A DNA stretch of 58,191 nt from an uncultured Rubrobacteraceae bacterium (GCA_902805975.1 CADCUT010000221.1:2444-60634); one strand, 5' to 3'; shown: positions 27,300 to 38,004, counted from the stretch's first letter. Numbers and translations: made by a program. The notes: a model not told the origin generated them from the letters alone.

Positions 27300-27335
27300 A
27301 AAGATGCGGGTTTTCGCGGTACGCGTACCGTCCCC

Positions 27336-28475
27336 CTACCTGAAGACGCCCTTGAGACGGTCGAAGAAGGAGCCCCCACCGCCGTTGTACGTCTCCTCCC
27401 CGCTGACCTCGTCGAACCTCTCCAGAAGCTCGCGCTGCTCCCCGGTCAACCGCGTAGGCACCATGACGTCAACGACCACCTTGAGATCCCCCCTACCCCT
27501 GCCCCTAATGCGCGGCATCCCCTCGCCCCGGAGCCTCAGAGTAGCCCCCGGCTGCGTGCCGGCCTCGACGCTCACCGGCGCCGGCCCATCGAGGGTCGGG
27601 ACCTCTACCTGCGTACCGAGGGCCGCCCCCACGAAGCTGACCTTGAGGCGATGTATGAGGTCCTCCCCATCCCGCACGAGCTCGGGGTCTTCGGTAACGT
27701 TGATTCTGACGTACAGGTCGCCAGGGGCGCCACCGGGCTCCCCGGCGTGCCCCGCGCCCGAAACACGCAGCCGCATCCCGGTCTCGACGCCCTGGGGTAT
27801 CCGCAGGCGCCGGGTCTGCAGATCGGAGACGCGGCCCCCGCCCCGGCAGTTATCGCAGGTGACGTCGATGATCCTGCCGCGTCCACCGCACGCCGAACAC
27901 GCCTGCGTGCTCACCATCTGGCCGAGGATGCTCTGGCGCACGGTCCGCACCGCCCCGGCGCCACCGCACGTCCCGCACGTGTGCGACTCCGTCCCGCCCA
28001 CGCCTTCGCAGACCTCGCAGTTCTTGACGATCTGAACGTTCACTTCACGGTCAGCCCCGTAGGCGGCCTCCCGGAGCGAGACCTCGACCTCGGTCTCGAC
28101 GTCGGCGCCGCGGCTCGGGGCGCGGGAGGTCTGTCCGCCGAAGAAGGAGCCGCCGAAGCTGTCGCCGAAGAAGGTCTCGAAGATATCCTGGAAGCCGCCG
28201 AACTGGTCCCCGCCGGGATAGCCCCCGGGGTAGCCGTTGGCACTGCCGCGCGGGACCTGGTGTCCGTAGGTGTCGTAGGCGCGGCGGGCCTCGGCGTTAG
28301 AGAGGACTTCATAGGCTTCTGTCAGCTCCTTGAACCGTTCCTCGGCGCCGTGGTCCTCGGGGTTGGCGTCGGGGTGGTGGGAGCGGGCCAGGCGGCGGTA
28401 GGCCTTCTTGACCTCCATGTCGGAGGCCTCGCGGGAGACGCCCAGAACCTCGTAGTAGTCGCGCTTCGTCGCCAA
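27336..28475 (-). CDS. dnaJ: Chaperone DnaJ
   Basis: [33 protein letters not shown]; CxxC zinc repeats [32 protein letters not shown]. Confidence 0.95.
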   Translation of the reverse strand: MATKRDYYEVLGVSREASDMEVKKAYRRLARSHHPDANPEDHGAEERFKELTEAYEVLSNAEARRAYDTYGHQVPRGSANGYPGGYPGGDQFGGFQDIFETFFGDSFGGSFFGGQTSRAPSRGADVETEVEVSLREAAYGADREVNVQIVKNCEVCEGVGGTESHTCGTCGGAGAVRTVRQSILGQMVSTQACSACGGRGRIIDVTCDNCRGGGRVSDLQTRRLRIPQGVETGMRLRVSGAGHAGEPGGAPGDLYVRINVTEDPELVRDGEDLIHRLKVSFVGAALGTQVEVPTLDGPAPVSVEAGTQPGATLRLRGEGMPRIRGRGRGDLKVVVDVMVPTRLTGEQRELLERFDEVSGEETYNGGGGSFFDRLKGVFR

Positions 28476-28477
28476 GC

Positions 28478-29506
28478 CTAGAAGCCGTCGCTCAGGCGGA
28501 GGGTCAGGGTCTCGGCGGCGGAGCGGACCGTGGCGATGGCCGAGTCGTAGTCCATTCTCTTGGGCCCGATCAGGCTGACCACCCCGTAGGGACGCTTCTG
28601 TTGCCCGTAGGCCGCCGCCACGAAGCTGGTACCGACGAGGTTATACACCGCGTTCTCCGCGCCTATGGAGACCACGACGCCGCTGCTCGAGACAGAGCGG
28701 CGCAGGGCGTCGCCCATAAGGCCGAGCAGCCAGCGGCGGCGCTCGAAGATCTCGACCACCGCAGCCAGGCTCGCCGGGTCCATCTCGTCCAGCCGGGCGA
28801 GCAGCGTCGAAGCGCCCCGCACGAACACGCCGCGCTCCGTCACGCGCCCGAGGCCCTCGACCGCTTCGAGCACCGCGTCAACGACGAGCGGGTTGTGGTC
28901 CGAGAGCGCCTTGCGGGCGGCCTTGGCGAGCTCGAGGTCGCTGCCCACCGGGCGGCCCCCGATCCAGCCGTTCAGGGCCGCGAACATCTCCCGCAGTTCG
29001 CCCTCCTCGACCGGCGCCGGCAGCACGAGCGTCGTGCTCGACGACGACCCGCTGCCCATCGAGACCACGAGCAGTAGGGCGCCGCCGGGCAGCGAGACGT
29101 AGTCGGCCCGCGAGAGCGAGTCGCCGAGCGCGCTCGGCCCCGCGACGACGGCCAGAAGCCGCGTCACCTCGCTCATGTCCTCGGAGACGCCGCGCAGGAG
29201 CTCGTCGAGGTTCCCGAAGCCCCTCGGGGTGGCGAACGAGACAGATTCACCCGGGTCTACAGACATCAGGGCGTCAACGTAGTAGCGGTAGCCCGCGTCC
29301 GTCGGGAGGCGTCCGGCTGAAGTGTGCGGGTGGGTCAGGAGGCCCGCCGACTCCAGGTAGGCGAGTTCCGATCTTATGGTGGAACTGCTCGCCTCCACCT
29401 CGTCGGTGAGGGCATGGCTACCCACGGGGAGGCCCGTGGAGATGTAGAGCTCCAGGGTCTTTAGCAGGATCTCCCGCTGCCGGTCAGAGATTTCGGGATG
29501 CCTCAT
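28478..29506 (-). CDS. hrcA: Heat-inducible transcription repressor HrcA
   Basis: [78 protein letters not shown]. Confidence 0.95.
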   Translation of the reverse strand: MRHPEISDRQREILLKTLELYISTGLPVGSHALTDEVEASSSTIRSELAYLESAGLLTHPHTSAGRLPTDAGYRYYVDALMSVDPGESVSFATPRGFGNLDELLRGVSEDMSEVTRLLAVVAGPSALGDSLSRADYVSLPGGALLLVVSMGSGSSSSTTLVLPAPVEEGELREMFAALNGWIGGRPVGSDLELAKAARKALSDHNPLVVDAVLEAVEGLGRVTERGVFVRGASTLLARLDEMDPASLAAVVEIFERRRWLLGLMGDALRRSVSSSGVVVSIGAENAVYNLVGTSFVAAAYGQQKRPYGVVSLIGPKRMDYDSAIATVRSAAETLTLRLSDGF

Positions 29507-29548
29507 AACGCGAGAAATTTTAACACGGGCGCGGCCTCGTCCCACCGA

Positions 29549-29660
29549 CAAGGTTTTAGGGTTCGAGGTCGCCTCCTTCGGAGGCTTTTAGGCTTTAGGG
29601 GTGCGCATTCGGGGCTCTGGTTCCCCAGCACCTCTCAAAACCTCGGACCTCAGAACCTCA
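29549..29660. repeat. Heptad-arm inverted-repeat element, copy B
   Basis: Left AAGGTTTTAGGGTTCGAGGTCGCCTCCTTCGGAGGCTTTTAGGCTTTAGGGG; right arm reverse-complement TGAGGTTCTGAGGTCCGAGGTTTTGAGAGG. Confidence 0.82.
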
Positions 29661-31436
29661 AATACGTAGCGCGGCGAGGAAAGCCTCCTGCGGTATCTCC
29701 ACGCTGCCGACCTGCTTCATGCGGCGCTTGCCCTTCTTCTGCTGTTCCAGAAGCTTCTTCTTGCGGCTGATGTCGCCACCGTAGCACTTCGCCGTTACGT
29801 CCTTGCGGTAGGCGCGGACCGTCTCGCGGGCGATGATCCTACGCCCCACGGCCGCCTGGACGGGCACCTCGAAGTTCTGGCGGGGGATGAGCTCCTTGAG
29901 CTTCTCCACCAGCGCCCGCCCGCGATAGTACGCCTTGTCGCGGTGGACGATGATCGAGAGCGCTTCGACGGGGTCGCCCGAGACAAGCACCTCCACCTTG
30001 ACCAGGTCGGCTGGCTCGTAGCCGAGGCGGTCGTAGTCGTAGGAGGCGTAGCCTTTGGTGCGGCTTTTCAGGGCGTCGAAGAAGTCCGTGATGACCTCGC
30101 CGAGCGGCATGTCGTAGGTGAGCTGGACCCTTTTGGGGGAGAGGTACTCCATGCCCACGGAGGTCCCGCGCTTCTCGTGGCAGAGGCCCATCACGGCGCC
30201 GACGTGTTCTTTGGGGCAGATGATCGTCGCGCGGACCATGGGCTCCCGGATCTCGTCGAAGTCCTCCGGGAGGTCGCTCGGGTTCGTGATCTCGACGGTC
30301 TCCCCGTCCGTCTCGACCTCGTACTTCACGCTCGGAGAGGAGGCTATGAGGTCGAGGCCGAACTCCCGCTCGAGCCGCTCCTGAACGATCTCCATGTGCA
30401 AGAGCCCCAGAAACCCGCTGCGGAACCCGAAGCCCATCCTGGAGTTCTCAGGCTCGTAGAACAGCGAGGCGTCGTTGAGCTGGAGCTTGGAGAGCGCGTC
30501 CCTGAGACGCTCGAACTCGTCGCCTTCTGTCGGATAGAGGCCGCAGAAGACGGTCGGCAGTACCTCCGCATAGCCGGGAAGCGGTTCGGTGGCGGGGTCC
30601 TTGGTCTTCGTCACGGTGTCGCCGACGCGCAGGGCTTCTATGTCTTTGAGGCCGGCGATCACGTACCCGACCTCGCCGGGCCTGAGCGTCGGAAGCGCCG
30701 TGGGTTTCGGCGAGTAGCAGCCGACTTCGAGAAGCTCGAACTGCTCTTCCGTGCCCATGGCCTGGACGGTATCGCCCTTGCTCAACTCGCCGTCAAAGAT
30801 GCGGGCCAGGGAGATCACGCCGCGGTACGGGTCGTAGTAGGAGTCGAAGATCAGGGCCCGCGTCTGCTCGCCGCGGGTCGTGGGCGGCGGCACCCGGTCC
30901 ACGACGGTGTTGAGGACGTCTATGACGCCCTCGCCGGTCTTGGCGGAGATCTTGAGTATCTCGCTCTCATCCACCCCGAGGAGCTCGACGAGCTCTTCGG
31001 TGGCGGCCGGCACGTCCGCGACGGGCAGGTCGATCTTGTTGAGGACCGGGATGATCTCGAGGTCCTGCTCCATCGCGAGGTACAGGTTCGCCAGCGTCTG
31101 CGCCTGGATGCCCTGGCTCGCGTCGACGACGAGCAGGGCGCCCTCGCAGGCGGCGATGGCCCGCGAGACCTCGTAGGTGAAGTCCACGTGGCCCGGGGTG
31201 TCGATGAGGTTGAGCATCCAGTCGCCGTCCTCGCGCTTGTGGAGGAGGCGGACGGCCTGGGCCTTGATGGTTATGCCGCGCTCGCGCTCGAGCTCCATGG
31301 TGTCGAGGATCTGGTCCATCCGGTCCCGCTCGGGGACGGCCTCGGTGATGTCGAGCAGCCTGTCAGCGAGGGTGCTCTTACCGTGGTCGATGTGCGCGAT
31401 TATGCAAAAATTACGGGTACGCTCGATGTTTTTCAC
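29658..31436 (-). CDS. lepA: Elongation factor 4
   Basis: [39 protein letters not shown]-terminal [25 protein letters not shown]. Confidence 0.97.
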   Translation of the reverse strand: MKNIERTRNFCIIAHIDHGKSTLADRLLDITEAVPERDRMDQILDTMELERERGITIKAQAVRLLHKREDGDWMLNLIDTPGHVDFTYEVSRAIAACEGALLVVDASQGIQAQTLANLYLAMEQDLEIIPVLNKIDLPVADVPAATEELVELLGVDESEILKISAKTGEGVIDVLNTVVDRVPPPTTRGEQTRALIFDSYYDPYRGVISLARIFDGELSKGDTVQAMGTEEQFELLEVGCYSPKPTALPTLRPGEVGYVIAGLKDIEALRVGDTVTKTKDPATEPLPGYAEVLPTVFCGLYPTEGDEFERLRDALSKLQLNDASLFYEPENSRMGFGFRSGFLGLLHMEIVQERLEREFGLDLIASSPSVKYEVETDGETVEITNPSDLPEDFDEIREPMVRATIICPKEHVGAVMGLCHEKRGTSVGMEYLSPKRVQLTYDMPLGEVITDFFDALKSRTKGYASYDYDRLGYEPADLVKVEVLVSGDPVEALSIIVHRDKAYYRGRALVEKLKELIPRQNFEVPVQAAVGRRIIARETVRAYRKDVTAKCYGGDISRKKKLLEQQKKGKRRMKQVGSVEIPQEAFLAALRI

Positions 31437-31454
31437 CGACCAAGTCTACCATGA

Positions 31455-31483
31455 TTGCCCCCTTGCTCCGCGTGTGTTACATT
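31455..31483 (+). promoter_or_regulatory. Candidate rpsT promoter
   Basis: TTGCCC-N17-TACATT, about 36 nt upstream of rpsT start in the lepA/rpsT divergent gap. Confidence 0.4.
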
Positions 31484-31518
31484 CTCACGGTTAAGCAAGT
31501 TTTACACGGAGGAGCAGC

Positions 31519-31776
31519 GTGCCCGCACCATCCAAGCGCGACAAGCAGAGCGTCAAGCGTTTCGAGCAGAAGCGCGGCGAGAGGACCCGCCTGAGGAACC
31601 TCTCCAAGAACTTCTACAAGGCGATAGACGCGGGCGACGAGGGGTCCGCCAAGCGCCTGCGCGACGAGTCGCAGAGCGCCTTCGCCGCCGCCGCCTCAAA
31701 GGGGATCATCCACCCCAACAAGGCCGCCCGCAAGGTCGGACGCTTCGACAGGGCCCTCGCCAACAGCGGCGAGTAA
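31519..31776 (+). CDS. rpsT: 30S ribosomal protein S20
   Basis: SKRDKQSVKRFEQKRGERTRLRNLSKNFYKAI...KGIIHPNKAARKVGRFDRAL; GTG start after GGAGGA. Confidence 0.95.
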   Translation: MPAPSKRDKQSVKRFEQKRGERTRLRNLSKNFYKAIDAGDEGSAKRLRDESQSAFAAAASKGIIHPNKAARKVGRFDRALANSGE

Positions 31777-31810
31777 CCCATCTTCACGCAAGAGCCAGCG
31801 GCTCGACGGG

Positions 31811-32455
31811 GTGGTTCCTCGGGGCCGCTCCCTCGACGGGTACGCAAGGATGTCCGCCCTGACGCCGCAAGACCTTCGCGGCCGCACCCTCGGCTGCGGC
31901 GCGGGCCCCGCGAGCTCCGACGCCGAAGCCACCGCGGCGGGCCACCGAACAACCTCTTGTAATCCACCCCGCGGCCTCTCCACCAACGACATCAGGTACC
32001 GTCGGCCGAAGTACTCCTGGCCGCCGTCCCGAACACCTCAAGCGCTTCGCCTGGCGAGACGTCGAATCACCTGAGCGGCTCGGCGGGATCCGGCTCGCGG
32101 CCAAGAACCATCTCCTGAAAGCCCTTTCCCCCGGCATCAGAGAAGTAAGCTACCGTGACGAAGCGCTCCCCGACCTTTTTTTCGGAGACGGCGCCTTCGG
32201 TCCCGCTAGCCCCTACTCTTCCTCTACTTCGGCGCGCTTTTCCGGGAGTTCCATCCGAGCGCCATCGAGGAGACGTGCCGCGTGGCTGGAGAGCTCCAAG
32301 TCTTCGCGCTTCCCGGCGCCTACGGAGAGCCATCTCCCCGCCTCCTTCCCGTGATCCAGCACCTGCGGGAGCTTGGCTACGCTGTCGAGCGGTGAAGGAT
32401 CACCTACGAGGTCCTGCGCGGCGCGGGCGAGATGCTCTCGATGACCGGCCCCTGA
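31811..32455 (+). pseudogene. Decayed SAM-dependent methyltransferase-like gene
   Basis: Consecutive plus-strand segments: LDGYARMSALTPQDLRGRTLGCGAGPASSDAEATAAGHRTTSCNP; (frameshift) HLKRFAWRDVESPERLGGIRLAAKNHLLKALSPGIREVSYRDEALPDLFFGDGAFG; (frameshift) LFLYFGALFRELHPSAIEETCRVAGELQVFALPGAYGEPSPRLLPVIQHLRELGYAVER-stop-RITYEVLRGAGEMLSMTGP. Confidence 0.75.
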
Positions 32456-32483
32456 GCCTGCGGACCGACGAGGGCGCGCTCTA

Positions 32484-32993
32484 CTACGCCGAGTAAGAGA
32501 CAGAAGGCCGCGTAAGGCGGCCGCCGACCGTGATCTTCTTGTCGCGCCCGGACGACCTGAACTCGGTAACTTCGGCGTCCAGCCACTCCACCCCGTGGAA
32601 ACGGGCCACGCTCACGCGGTGGTGGCCGTCCTGGACGAAAAAGTCCCCGTCCAGGCTGTAGAGGCTCACGGGTGGCAAGTCCACCCCGCTCCGGTAGGCG
32701 CGGTCGATGCGCTTCCAGCGGTCAGGGGAGGCGCCGCGGAGCGGCATGAAGGCGTCATCGAACTGGTCGTGTTTACCCGCGCTGCCGATGATGCGGGAGA
32801 CCTCGACCGTGCTTCTCCCCCGACGGAAGCCGCCGTAAGCCCCCACGGACCGCCGCGCCTGCTCGAACGGCAGGAGCCTGCCCGTGCCGGCCGACCTTGC
32901 CAGCCATCTCCTGAGCCCGTGCAGAAGGGCCCTTCGCCTGGCGACGGTGAACTCCCTGTCCACCTGCTCGGACATGCTCATCAGCTCGACCAT
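32484..32993 (-). CDS. ParB-like nuclease-fold domain protein
   Basis: LYSLDGDFFVQDGHHRVSVARFHGVEWLDAEVTEF. Confidence 0.65.
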   Translation of the reverse strand: MVELMSMSEQVDREFTVARRRALLHGLRRWLARSAGTGRLLPFEQARRSVGAYGGFRRGRSTVEVSRIIGSAGKHDQFDDAFMPLRGASPDRWKRIDRAYRSGVDLPPVSLYSLDGDFFVQDGHHRVSVARFHGVEWLDAEVTEFRSSGRDKKITVGGRLTRPSVSYSA

Positions 32994-33126
32994 CGGCGCC
33001 CCGGACCCGTAGCTTCCGTTACCAGATTTTACCCCGCCGACAAGCGGGGAGCCTGGTCTATTTAGCGTATTTGGGAGCCCCGCATGTCCTACAGAACATA
33101 GGGGTGAGCGTGACAGTAGCCCGTGC

Positions 33127-33606
33127 TTAGCGTTCGTCGAGACGTTTGGACATCACGATGCTGGTTGGGATGAACCCGGACCTCTCGTAGAGTGCCCTCG
33201 CCCCCGGGTTGTGCCCGAAGACGTGCAGTTCGAGCTTCTCGGCGCCCAACTCGCTCGCCCTCCGCTCCACCGCCCGCAGGGCCCGCGTGCCGTGGCCCTT
33301 GCGGCGGAGAGGCTCGTGGATCTCGATATCGTAGATCCAGACAGACCTCCCGACACCCGAATCCTGAACGGCCAGCCAGACTACCCCAACGTCCTCCCCC
33401 GTTGTTGTGTCCCGCAGGGCGTACAGGTAATGACCCTCCGTGTCGGGCCCCTCCGGCAGCAGCTCATCCGTTCCCGCCTCCGCCCGGCGCGGGGCCTCTT
33501 CGGGGGACCACACCCCGGCCCTGACCTTCTCCGCCGCGTACTCCCGGACCAGGCTCTCGCGGTATGCGACAAAACGTTCCCGGGGCATCTGTACCAGCTC
33601 GATCAT
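33127..33606 (-). CDS. GNAT family N-acetyltransferase
   Basis: VWIYDIEIHEPLRRKGHGTRALRAVERRASELGAEKLELHVFGHNPGARALYERSGF. Confidence 0.9.
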   Translation of the reverse strand: MIELVQMPRERFVAYRESLVREYAAEKVRAGVWSPEEAPRRAEAGTDELLPEGPDTEGHYLYALRDTTTGEDVGVVWLAVQDSGVGRSVWIYDIEIHEPLRRKGHGTRALRAVERRASELGAEKLELHVFGHNPGARALYERSGFIPTSIVMSKRLDER

Positions 33607-33628
33607 CTACCTTCTCCCAAAGCGGGCT

Positions 33629-34558
33629 TCAGGCCGGAGAACGGGAGAGCTTGAGGACGGCGAGCTCGACCTGCAGCCCGTCGCGCAGGTCGTTGCCGCC
33701 CTTGAGGCCGCTTTCGAGGGCCAGGACCGTGGCCAGCGCCCGGTCGAGGTCGCGATCGTCCAGCTTGCGGCTCTGCTCCGAGAGCTTGCGGGCCACGAAG
33801 GGCGGAACCTTCAACTCGCGGGCGACTTCAGGCTGCGGCACGCCCCGCTCGAACAGGGCGCGGGCGCGGGCCACGAGCCGAAACTGGCGCCGCACCATGA
33901 ACGTCAGGCGCAGGGGCGGCTCGCCGGTCCCGACGAGCGCCTCCAGCAACTCGATGGCCCGGCCCCGCTCCCCGGCCGCAAGCGCGTCCACGAAGGCGAA
34001 GATGTTGGACTGAACGTCCGGCGGGCAGAGGAGGTCAACGTCCTCGCGCGTCGCCGTGCCGTCTCCCACGTAGAGGGACAGCTTCTCCGTCTCCCGGACA
34101 AGGCGCATCTTGTCGCCCGAGACGCGCTCCGCCAGGTCTTCCGCCACCTCGTCGGGGAGATCCAGGCCGAGCTTCCTGGCGTGTCCCACCAGCCATTTGA
34201 CGAGCGCGCGCCCCGTCGGCTGCTGGAAATCGTGGACCTCGCCGCCCTTCTTCGCGGCCGTGAGCAGCCTCTCGCGCGCCCCGAGCTTCTTCCCAAGGAG
34301 CAGCATGTCCGCGCCGTCGGCCGGGTTCTGCAGGTAGTCCACGATCACGGCCTTCTGGGCGGCGTTCCAGGCGTCCAGATTCCTGACCACCACGAACGGA
34401 CCTTCACCGAAAAGGTCGAACGAGTTGCACGCCGCGACGACGGACTGCGGGGACGCCGCCGACGCGTCGAACGATTCCGCCGCCCGGCCCCGGCGAAGCT
34501 TCTCAACGCCGCGGGCCTTGCGCTCCTCGTCGTCCCCGAGCAAAAGGTAAACGCCCAC
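33629..34558 (-). CDS. holA: DNA polymerase III subunit delta
   Basis: MGVYLLLGDDEERKARGVEKL...FGEGPFVVVRNLDAW...ALVKWLVGHARKLGLDLPDEVAEDLAERVSGD; next to comEC. Confidence 0.85.
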   Translation of the reverse strand: MGVYLLLGDDEERKARGVEKLRRGRAAESFDASAASPQSVVAACNSFDLFGEGPFVVVRNLDAWNAAQKAVIVDYLQNPADGADMLLLGKKLGARERLLTAAKKGGEVHDFQQPTGRALVKWLVGHARKLGLDLPDEVAEDLAERVSGDKMRLVRETEKLSLYVGDGTATREDVDLLCPPDVQSNIFAFVDALAAGERGRAIELLEALVGTGEPPLRLTFMVRRQFRLVARARALFERGVPQPEVARELKVPPFVARKLSEQSRKLDDRDLDRALATVLALESGLKGGNDLRDGLQVELAVLKLSRSPA

Positions 34559-34654
34559 ACCGGTTATTGTAGGGCACTTTGCGCTGACCGACGGGGCCAG
34601 ACGGGAGGGTCAGACCGCAAGTAGAACAGGAGTCGAAGCCCGCGCCCGTCTCCT

Positions 34655-36240
34655 CTAGATGCTCCCCGAGCCGACGAGGACGAGCCAAAGCGCAGTCCAA
34701 AGTAGCAGCAAGGCCGTCCAGAGCGGACGAGTCTCTTCGCGAAACCTCCGTTCGGCGACGACGATGGGGGCGCACGCGGCGTAGAAGAGGGCGACGAGGT
34801 GCGGCGGCACGCCGGGTGTCGTGGAGGTCGCGAAGGGGAGCGAGGAGGCGAAGCGGGCGACCGCTATCAGCACCGTAACGAGGGCGCCGTTGCAGGCGTT
34901 CAGGGGGTAGGCGAGAACCGGCGCGACGTTGCCGAGCATGGAGCCCAGGAGGCCGAGGGTCAGGATGGGGCCTGAGATCGGGACGGCGATGAGGTTCGTG
35001 AAGACGCCGACGGTCGAGACCTCCCCGAAGGTGGCGGCGACGATCGGGGTGGTCGAGACCTGGGCCGCCAGGGAGACCGAGATCAGGTTGGATACGGCGC
35101 CCGGCGGGTCGTCGAACGGCCGGAGCACGGTTCTCTCCACGAGGGCGTTGAGAGGCTCCCTGAGCAGCAGGATGCCGAAGACGGCGGCCACGGAGAGCTG
35201 GAACCCCGTGCTGTAAACGAGCAGCGGGTTGTAGGCGAGGACCGCGGCGAGCATCGTCGTCATGAAGTGCAGAGCGGAGACCTGGCGGCCGAGGGGCTTC
35301 GCCGCCAGCACGAACGTGGCGACCACCCCGGCCCTAATGGCCGAGGGGGGCGCGCCCGCGATCACGATGTAGAGCCACGTAAGCAGGATCGTGACGCCGG
35401 CCCTGGCGTCAGGCGGCACCGCCACGAGGCGCAGGCCGAAGAACACGACCGCGGCCAGGATGGCGACGTGCTGGCCCGAGATCGCCAGGACGTGCGTCAC
35501 CCCGCTGCGCTGGAAAGCGACCTCCAGCTCCTCCGGTATGAGGGAGCGGTCGCCGAGGACCATGCCGCGCACGACGGCCGCCTCCGTGGGCCTGAGGCCG
35601 TGGCCCAGAGCCGCGTCCGTGCGGCGGTGGACCCGGCCGATCCAACCCCGCCCATCCCCAGCCGGGTACACGCCTGTGGCCTCGACGACCGCGCTGATCC
35701 TCTTGGTAGATAAGTACTTAGCGTAGTCGAAGCCGTCCTCGCCCACCTCGGGGAGCGAGATCTCCCCATCCACCCGAACCTTATCCCCGACCCCGACGCT
35801 CAGATCCCCGGCGAACACCTCGACCCCTCCGCCCCGGATCACCTCCCGCCCCTCGTGCCAGAGGTGCTCTACCCGCACGTCGGCCCGGTACCCGAAGCCA
35901 CTCTCCACCGGCGGCGTAGAGACCCTGCCGACGACTATGACTTCGCCAGGCTCCAGCCCGGCAAGCTCGGCCAGCGGGTCCGGGACGCTCGCGTGCACGG
36001 AGGCTATCCCGATCCCACCGACCAGGAACAGCGGCGCCGTCAACGCCATCAGACACCATTGTTCTGCCACCAGCCCCCGCCACGCGAACGCCCCTGCGGC
36101 CAAGACGATGCAGGCAACCACGGCCGTAGGCGCCAGGGCCGGCGCGGCCGTGCCAACGACGACGCCGAGCGTGAGGGTCGCGGCCCAGAGGTCCAGGCGG
36201 ACCGCCGGGCGCAGGTCCAACCGGAGGCGCCTCCCCCGCT
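34655..36240 (-). CDS. comEC: ComEC/Rec2-type competence protein lacking a C-terminal metallo-beta-lactamase domain
   Basis: DUF4131-like region then LGDRSLIPEELEVAFQRSGVTHVLAISGQHVAILAAVVFFGLRL...GAPPSAIRAGVVATFVLAAKPLGRQ; ends after TMs (LLLLWTALWLVLVGSGSI*). Start approximate. Confidence 0.85.
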
Positions 36241-36653
36241 CAGACGGTCGCAAACGGTTCGATCTTCTGTATGGTCGTCGGCCCGATCCCCGGCACCGCT
36301 TCGAGCTCATCGACCGCCGTAAACGACCCATTGGCCCGCCGGTACTCGATGATGGCCTCCGCCGTCGCGGGCCCTACCTCCGGCAGCTCATCGAGCTCCT
36401 CGACGTCCGCGCTGTTGATATCGACCTTGAGCGAGTCCTGCGACTCCGCCGCCACCTCTTCCAGGGACGCCGTATAAACGACCTTCGGCGCGCTCTCGGA
36501 GACCCGAGACGCGTAGACCGCGCCCCCCGCCAATACCGCGACGACCATCACCGACACCACCAGCCGCGGACCATAGAGCCCCCACCAGCCGGAGGTGGGC
36601 TTTTCCGCAGGGTCCGAGCCCCGCGTCGCGGTCTCGAAGTCTATGCCCGTCAT
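36240..36653 (-). CDS. comEA: ComEA-like helix-hairpin-helix protein
   Basis: TM then KVDINSADVEELDELPEVGPATAEAIIEYRRANGSFTAVDELEAVPGIGPTTIQKI. Confidence 0.92.
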   Translation of the reverse strand: MTGIDFETATRGSDPAEKPTSGWWGLYGPRLVVSVMVVAVLAGGAVYASRVSESAPKVVYTASLEEVAAESQDSLKVDINSADVEELDELPEVGPATAEAIIEYRRANGSFTAVDELEAVPGIGPTTIQKIEPFATV

Positions 36654-36679
36654 GGAAGGGTTTTCGGACGCACCAAGAG

Positions 36680-36815
36680 AAGGTTTTAGGCTAGATGCTC
36701 CCGGGCTCCAGGTTCTGGGTGTTGAGGTTGATGGGTCGGAAGCGGGTCGCATTGGGGAGATGCGCCTGTTGGGGATGAGACCCGAAGCCTAAGATCTTAT
36801 GGCTCGAACCTGAAA
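36680..36815. repeat. Heptad-arm inverted-repeat element, copy C (most diverged)
   Basis: Left AAGGTTTTAGGCTAGATGCTCCCGGGCTCCAGGTTCTGGG; right arm reverse-complement TTTCAGGTTCGAGCCATAAGATCTTAGGCTTCGGG. Confidence 0.65.
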
Positions 36816-36818
36816 TCG

Positions 36819-36891
36819 TGGAGCCGAGGGGGCTCGAACCCCTGACCTCCGCGCTGCCAGCGCGGCGCTCTCCCAGCTGAGCTACGGCCCC
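36819..36891 (-). tRNA. tRNA-Ala(GGC)
   Basis: GGGGCCGTAGCTCAGCTGGGAGAGCGCCGCGCTGGCAGCGCGGAGGTCAGGGGTTCGAGCCCCCTCGGCTCCA cloverleaf; CCA not encoded. Confidence 0.95.
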
Positions 36892-36957
36892 GGAAAATCC
36901 GTCAGAGTATATGCACCGCCCCACGGGGTGTCAACGTGACGCAGGGGTATGGCGGGG

Positions 36958-37356
36958 CTACTCCTCCCAGCGCTCCTGGGGGGCGCTGCGCCAGAGAGAT
37001 TCGAGGCGGTAGTAGTCCCTTGCCTCGTCCGTGAAGACGTGGACGACGACGTCGAGGAAGTCGACGCTGATCCAGGCTGACCCCTCGTCGACTCTCTTTG
37101 AGCGGGGGCGGTGTCCGGCCTCTATCATCTTGTCTATGACCTCTTCGGCAACCCTGCGCGTCTGCCGGTCGGTCTCGGCGCTTGCGACCACGAAGTAGTC
37201 CGCGTACGAGACCAATTCTCGCAGATCGATGATGGTCACGTCCTTGCCGAACATCTCGGCCGCCGCCCGGGCGGCCGTCTCGGCCATCTCGCGCGTGACC
37301 TCCTCGCCCCTGGTCGCGAAACCCTGCCGCCGGGCGACGGACTCGTCACCCATCAC
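36958..37356 (-). CDS. rsfS: Ribosomal silencing factor RsfS
   Basis: DVTIIDLRELVSYADYFVVASAETDRQTRRVAEEVID...WISVDFLDVVVHVFTDEARDYYRLESLW. Confidence 0.95.
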   Translation of the reverse strand: MMGDESVARRQGFATRGEEVTREMAETAARAAAEMFGKDVTIIDLRELVSYADYFVVASAETDRQTRRVAEEVIDKMIEAGHRPRSKRVDEGSAWISVDFLDVVVHVFTDEARDYYRLESLWRSAPQERWEE

Positions 37357-37997
37357 CGAACTCCCTCCTTCAAGTGCTCCCCTTCCGTCCGTTTTCCGTC
37401 TCCTTCATAGAGCCTCCTTTGGGCGATGATCTCCCAGACCTTCTCCGGCACGAGGTACCTGATGCTCTTGCCCTGCAACATCCTGCGGCGTATGCCGGTC
37501 GCCGAGATGTCCACCCGCGTACACTCGACGGGGAAGATCCGATCGAAGTTGCGCAAGCCCGCCTCCAGGTGGTCCAGCTTGGAGAGGTCGTAGCCGGGCC
37601 TCGTCGCCGCCACCATCATGACCTGCTCGAGCAGCCGGTCGGGCTCCTTCCACGTGAGCAGGTTCGAGACCTCGTCCGCCCCGGTTACGAAAAACCACTC
37701 GTGCTCGGGGGAACGAGTCTTGAGGATCTCGACGGTCTCGACGCTGTGCATCGGGCGGCCGGCGTCGACCTCCACCCGGTCGGCGGAGAAGCGTTCGTTG
37801 GTCTCGACGGCGGCCTCGACCATCGCGTAGCGGTCCTCGGCGGTGGCGCGGACGCTAGAGGCCTCCTTGTGGGGCGGTATGCCGCCGGGCACGAAGACGA
37901 CGCGATCGAGGCCGAGCTCGCCCATGACCTGCTCGGCGATGATCATGTGCCCCTGGTGCACGGGGTCGAAGGTCCCGCCGAAGATGGCTACGCGCAT
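37353..37997 (-). CDS. nadD: Nicotinate-nucleotide adenylyltransferase
   Basis: MRVAIFGGTFDPVHQGHMIIAEQV...VFVPGGIPPHK...ISATGIRRRMLQGKSIRYLVPEKV. Confidence 0.95.
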   Translation of the reverse strand: MRVAIFGGTFDPVHQGHMIIAEQVMGELGLDRVVFVPGGIPPHKEASSVRATAEDRYAMVEAAVETNERFSADRVEVDAGRPMHSVETVEILKTRSPEHEWFFVTGADEVSNLLTWKEPDRLLEQVMMVAATRPGYDLSKLDHLEAGLRNFDRIFPVECTRVDISATGIRRRMLQGKSIRYLVPEKVWEIIAQRRLYEGDGKRTEGEHLKEGVR

Positions 37998-38004
37998 CCC
38001 AACC

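Noticed and set aside
26835-28481. Long plus-strand ORF (548 aa)
   Set aside because: Antisense to rsmE/dnaJ; shadow frame.
29943-31454. Long plus-strand ORF (503 aa)
   Set aside because: Antisense to lepA; composition (V/D/L/R-rich) is typical of high-GC shadow frames.
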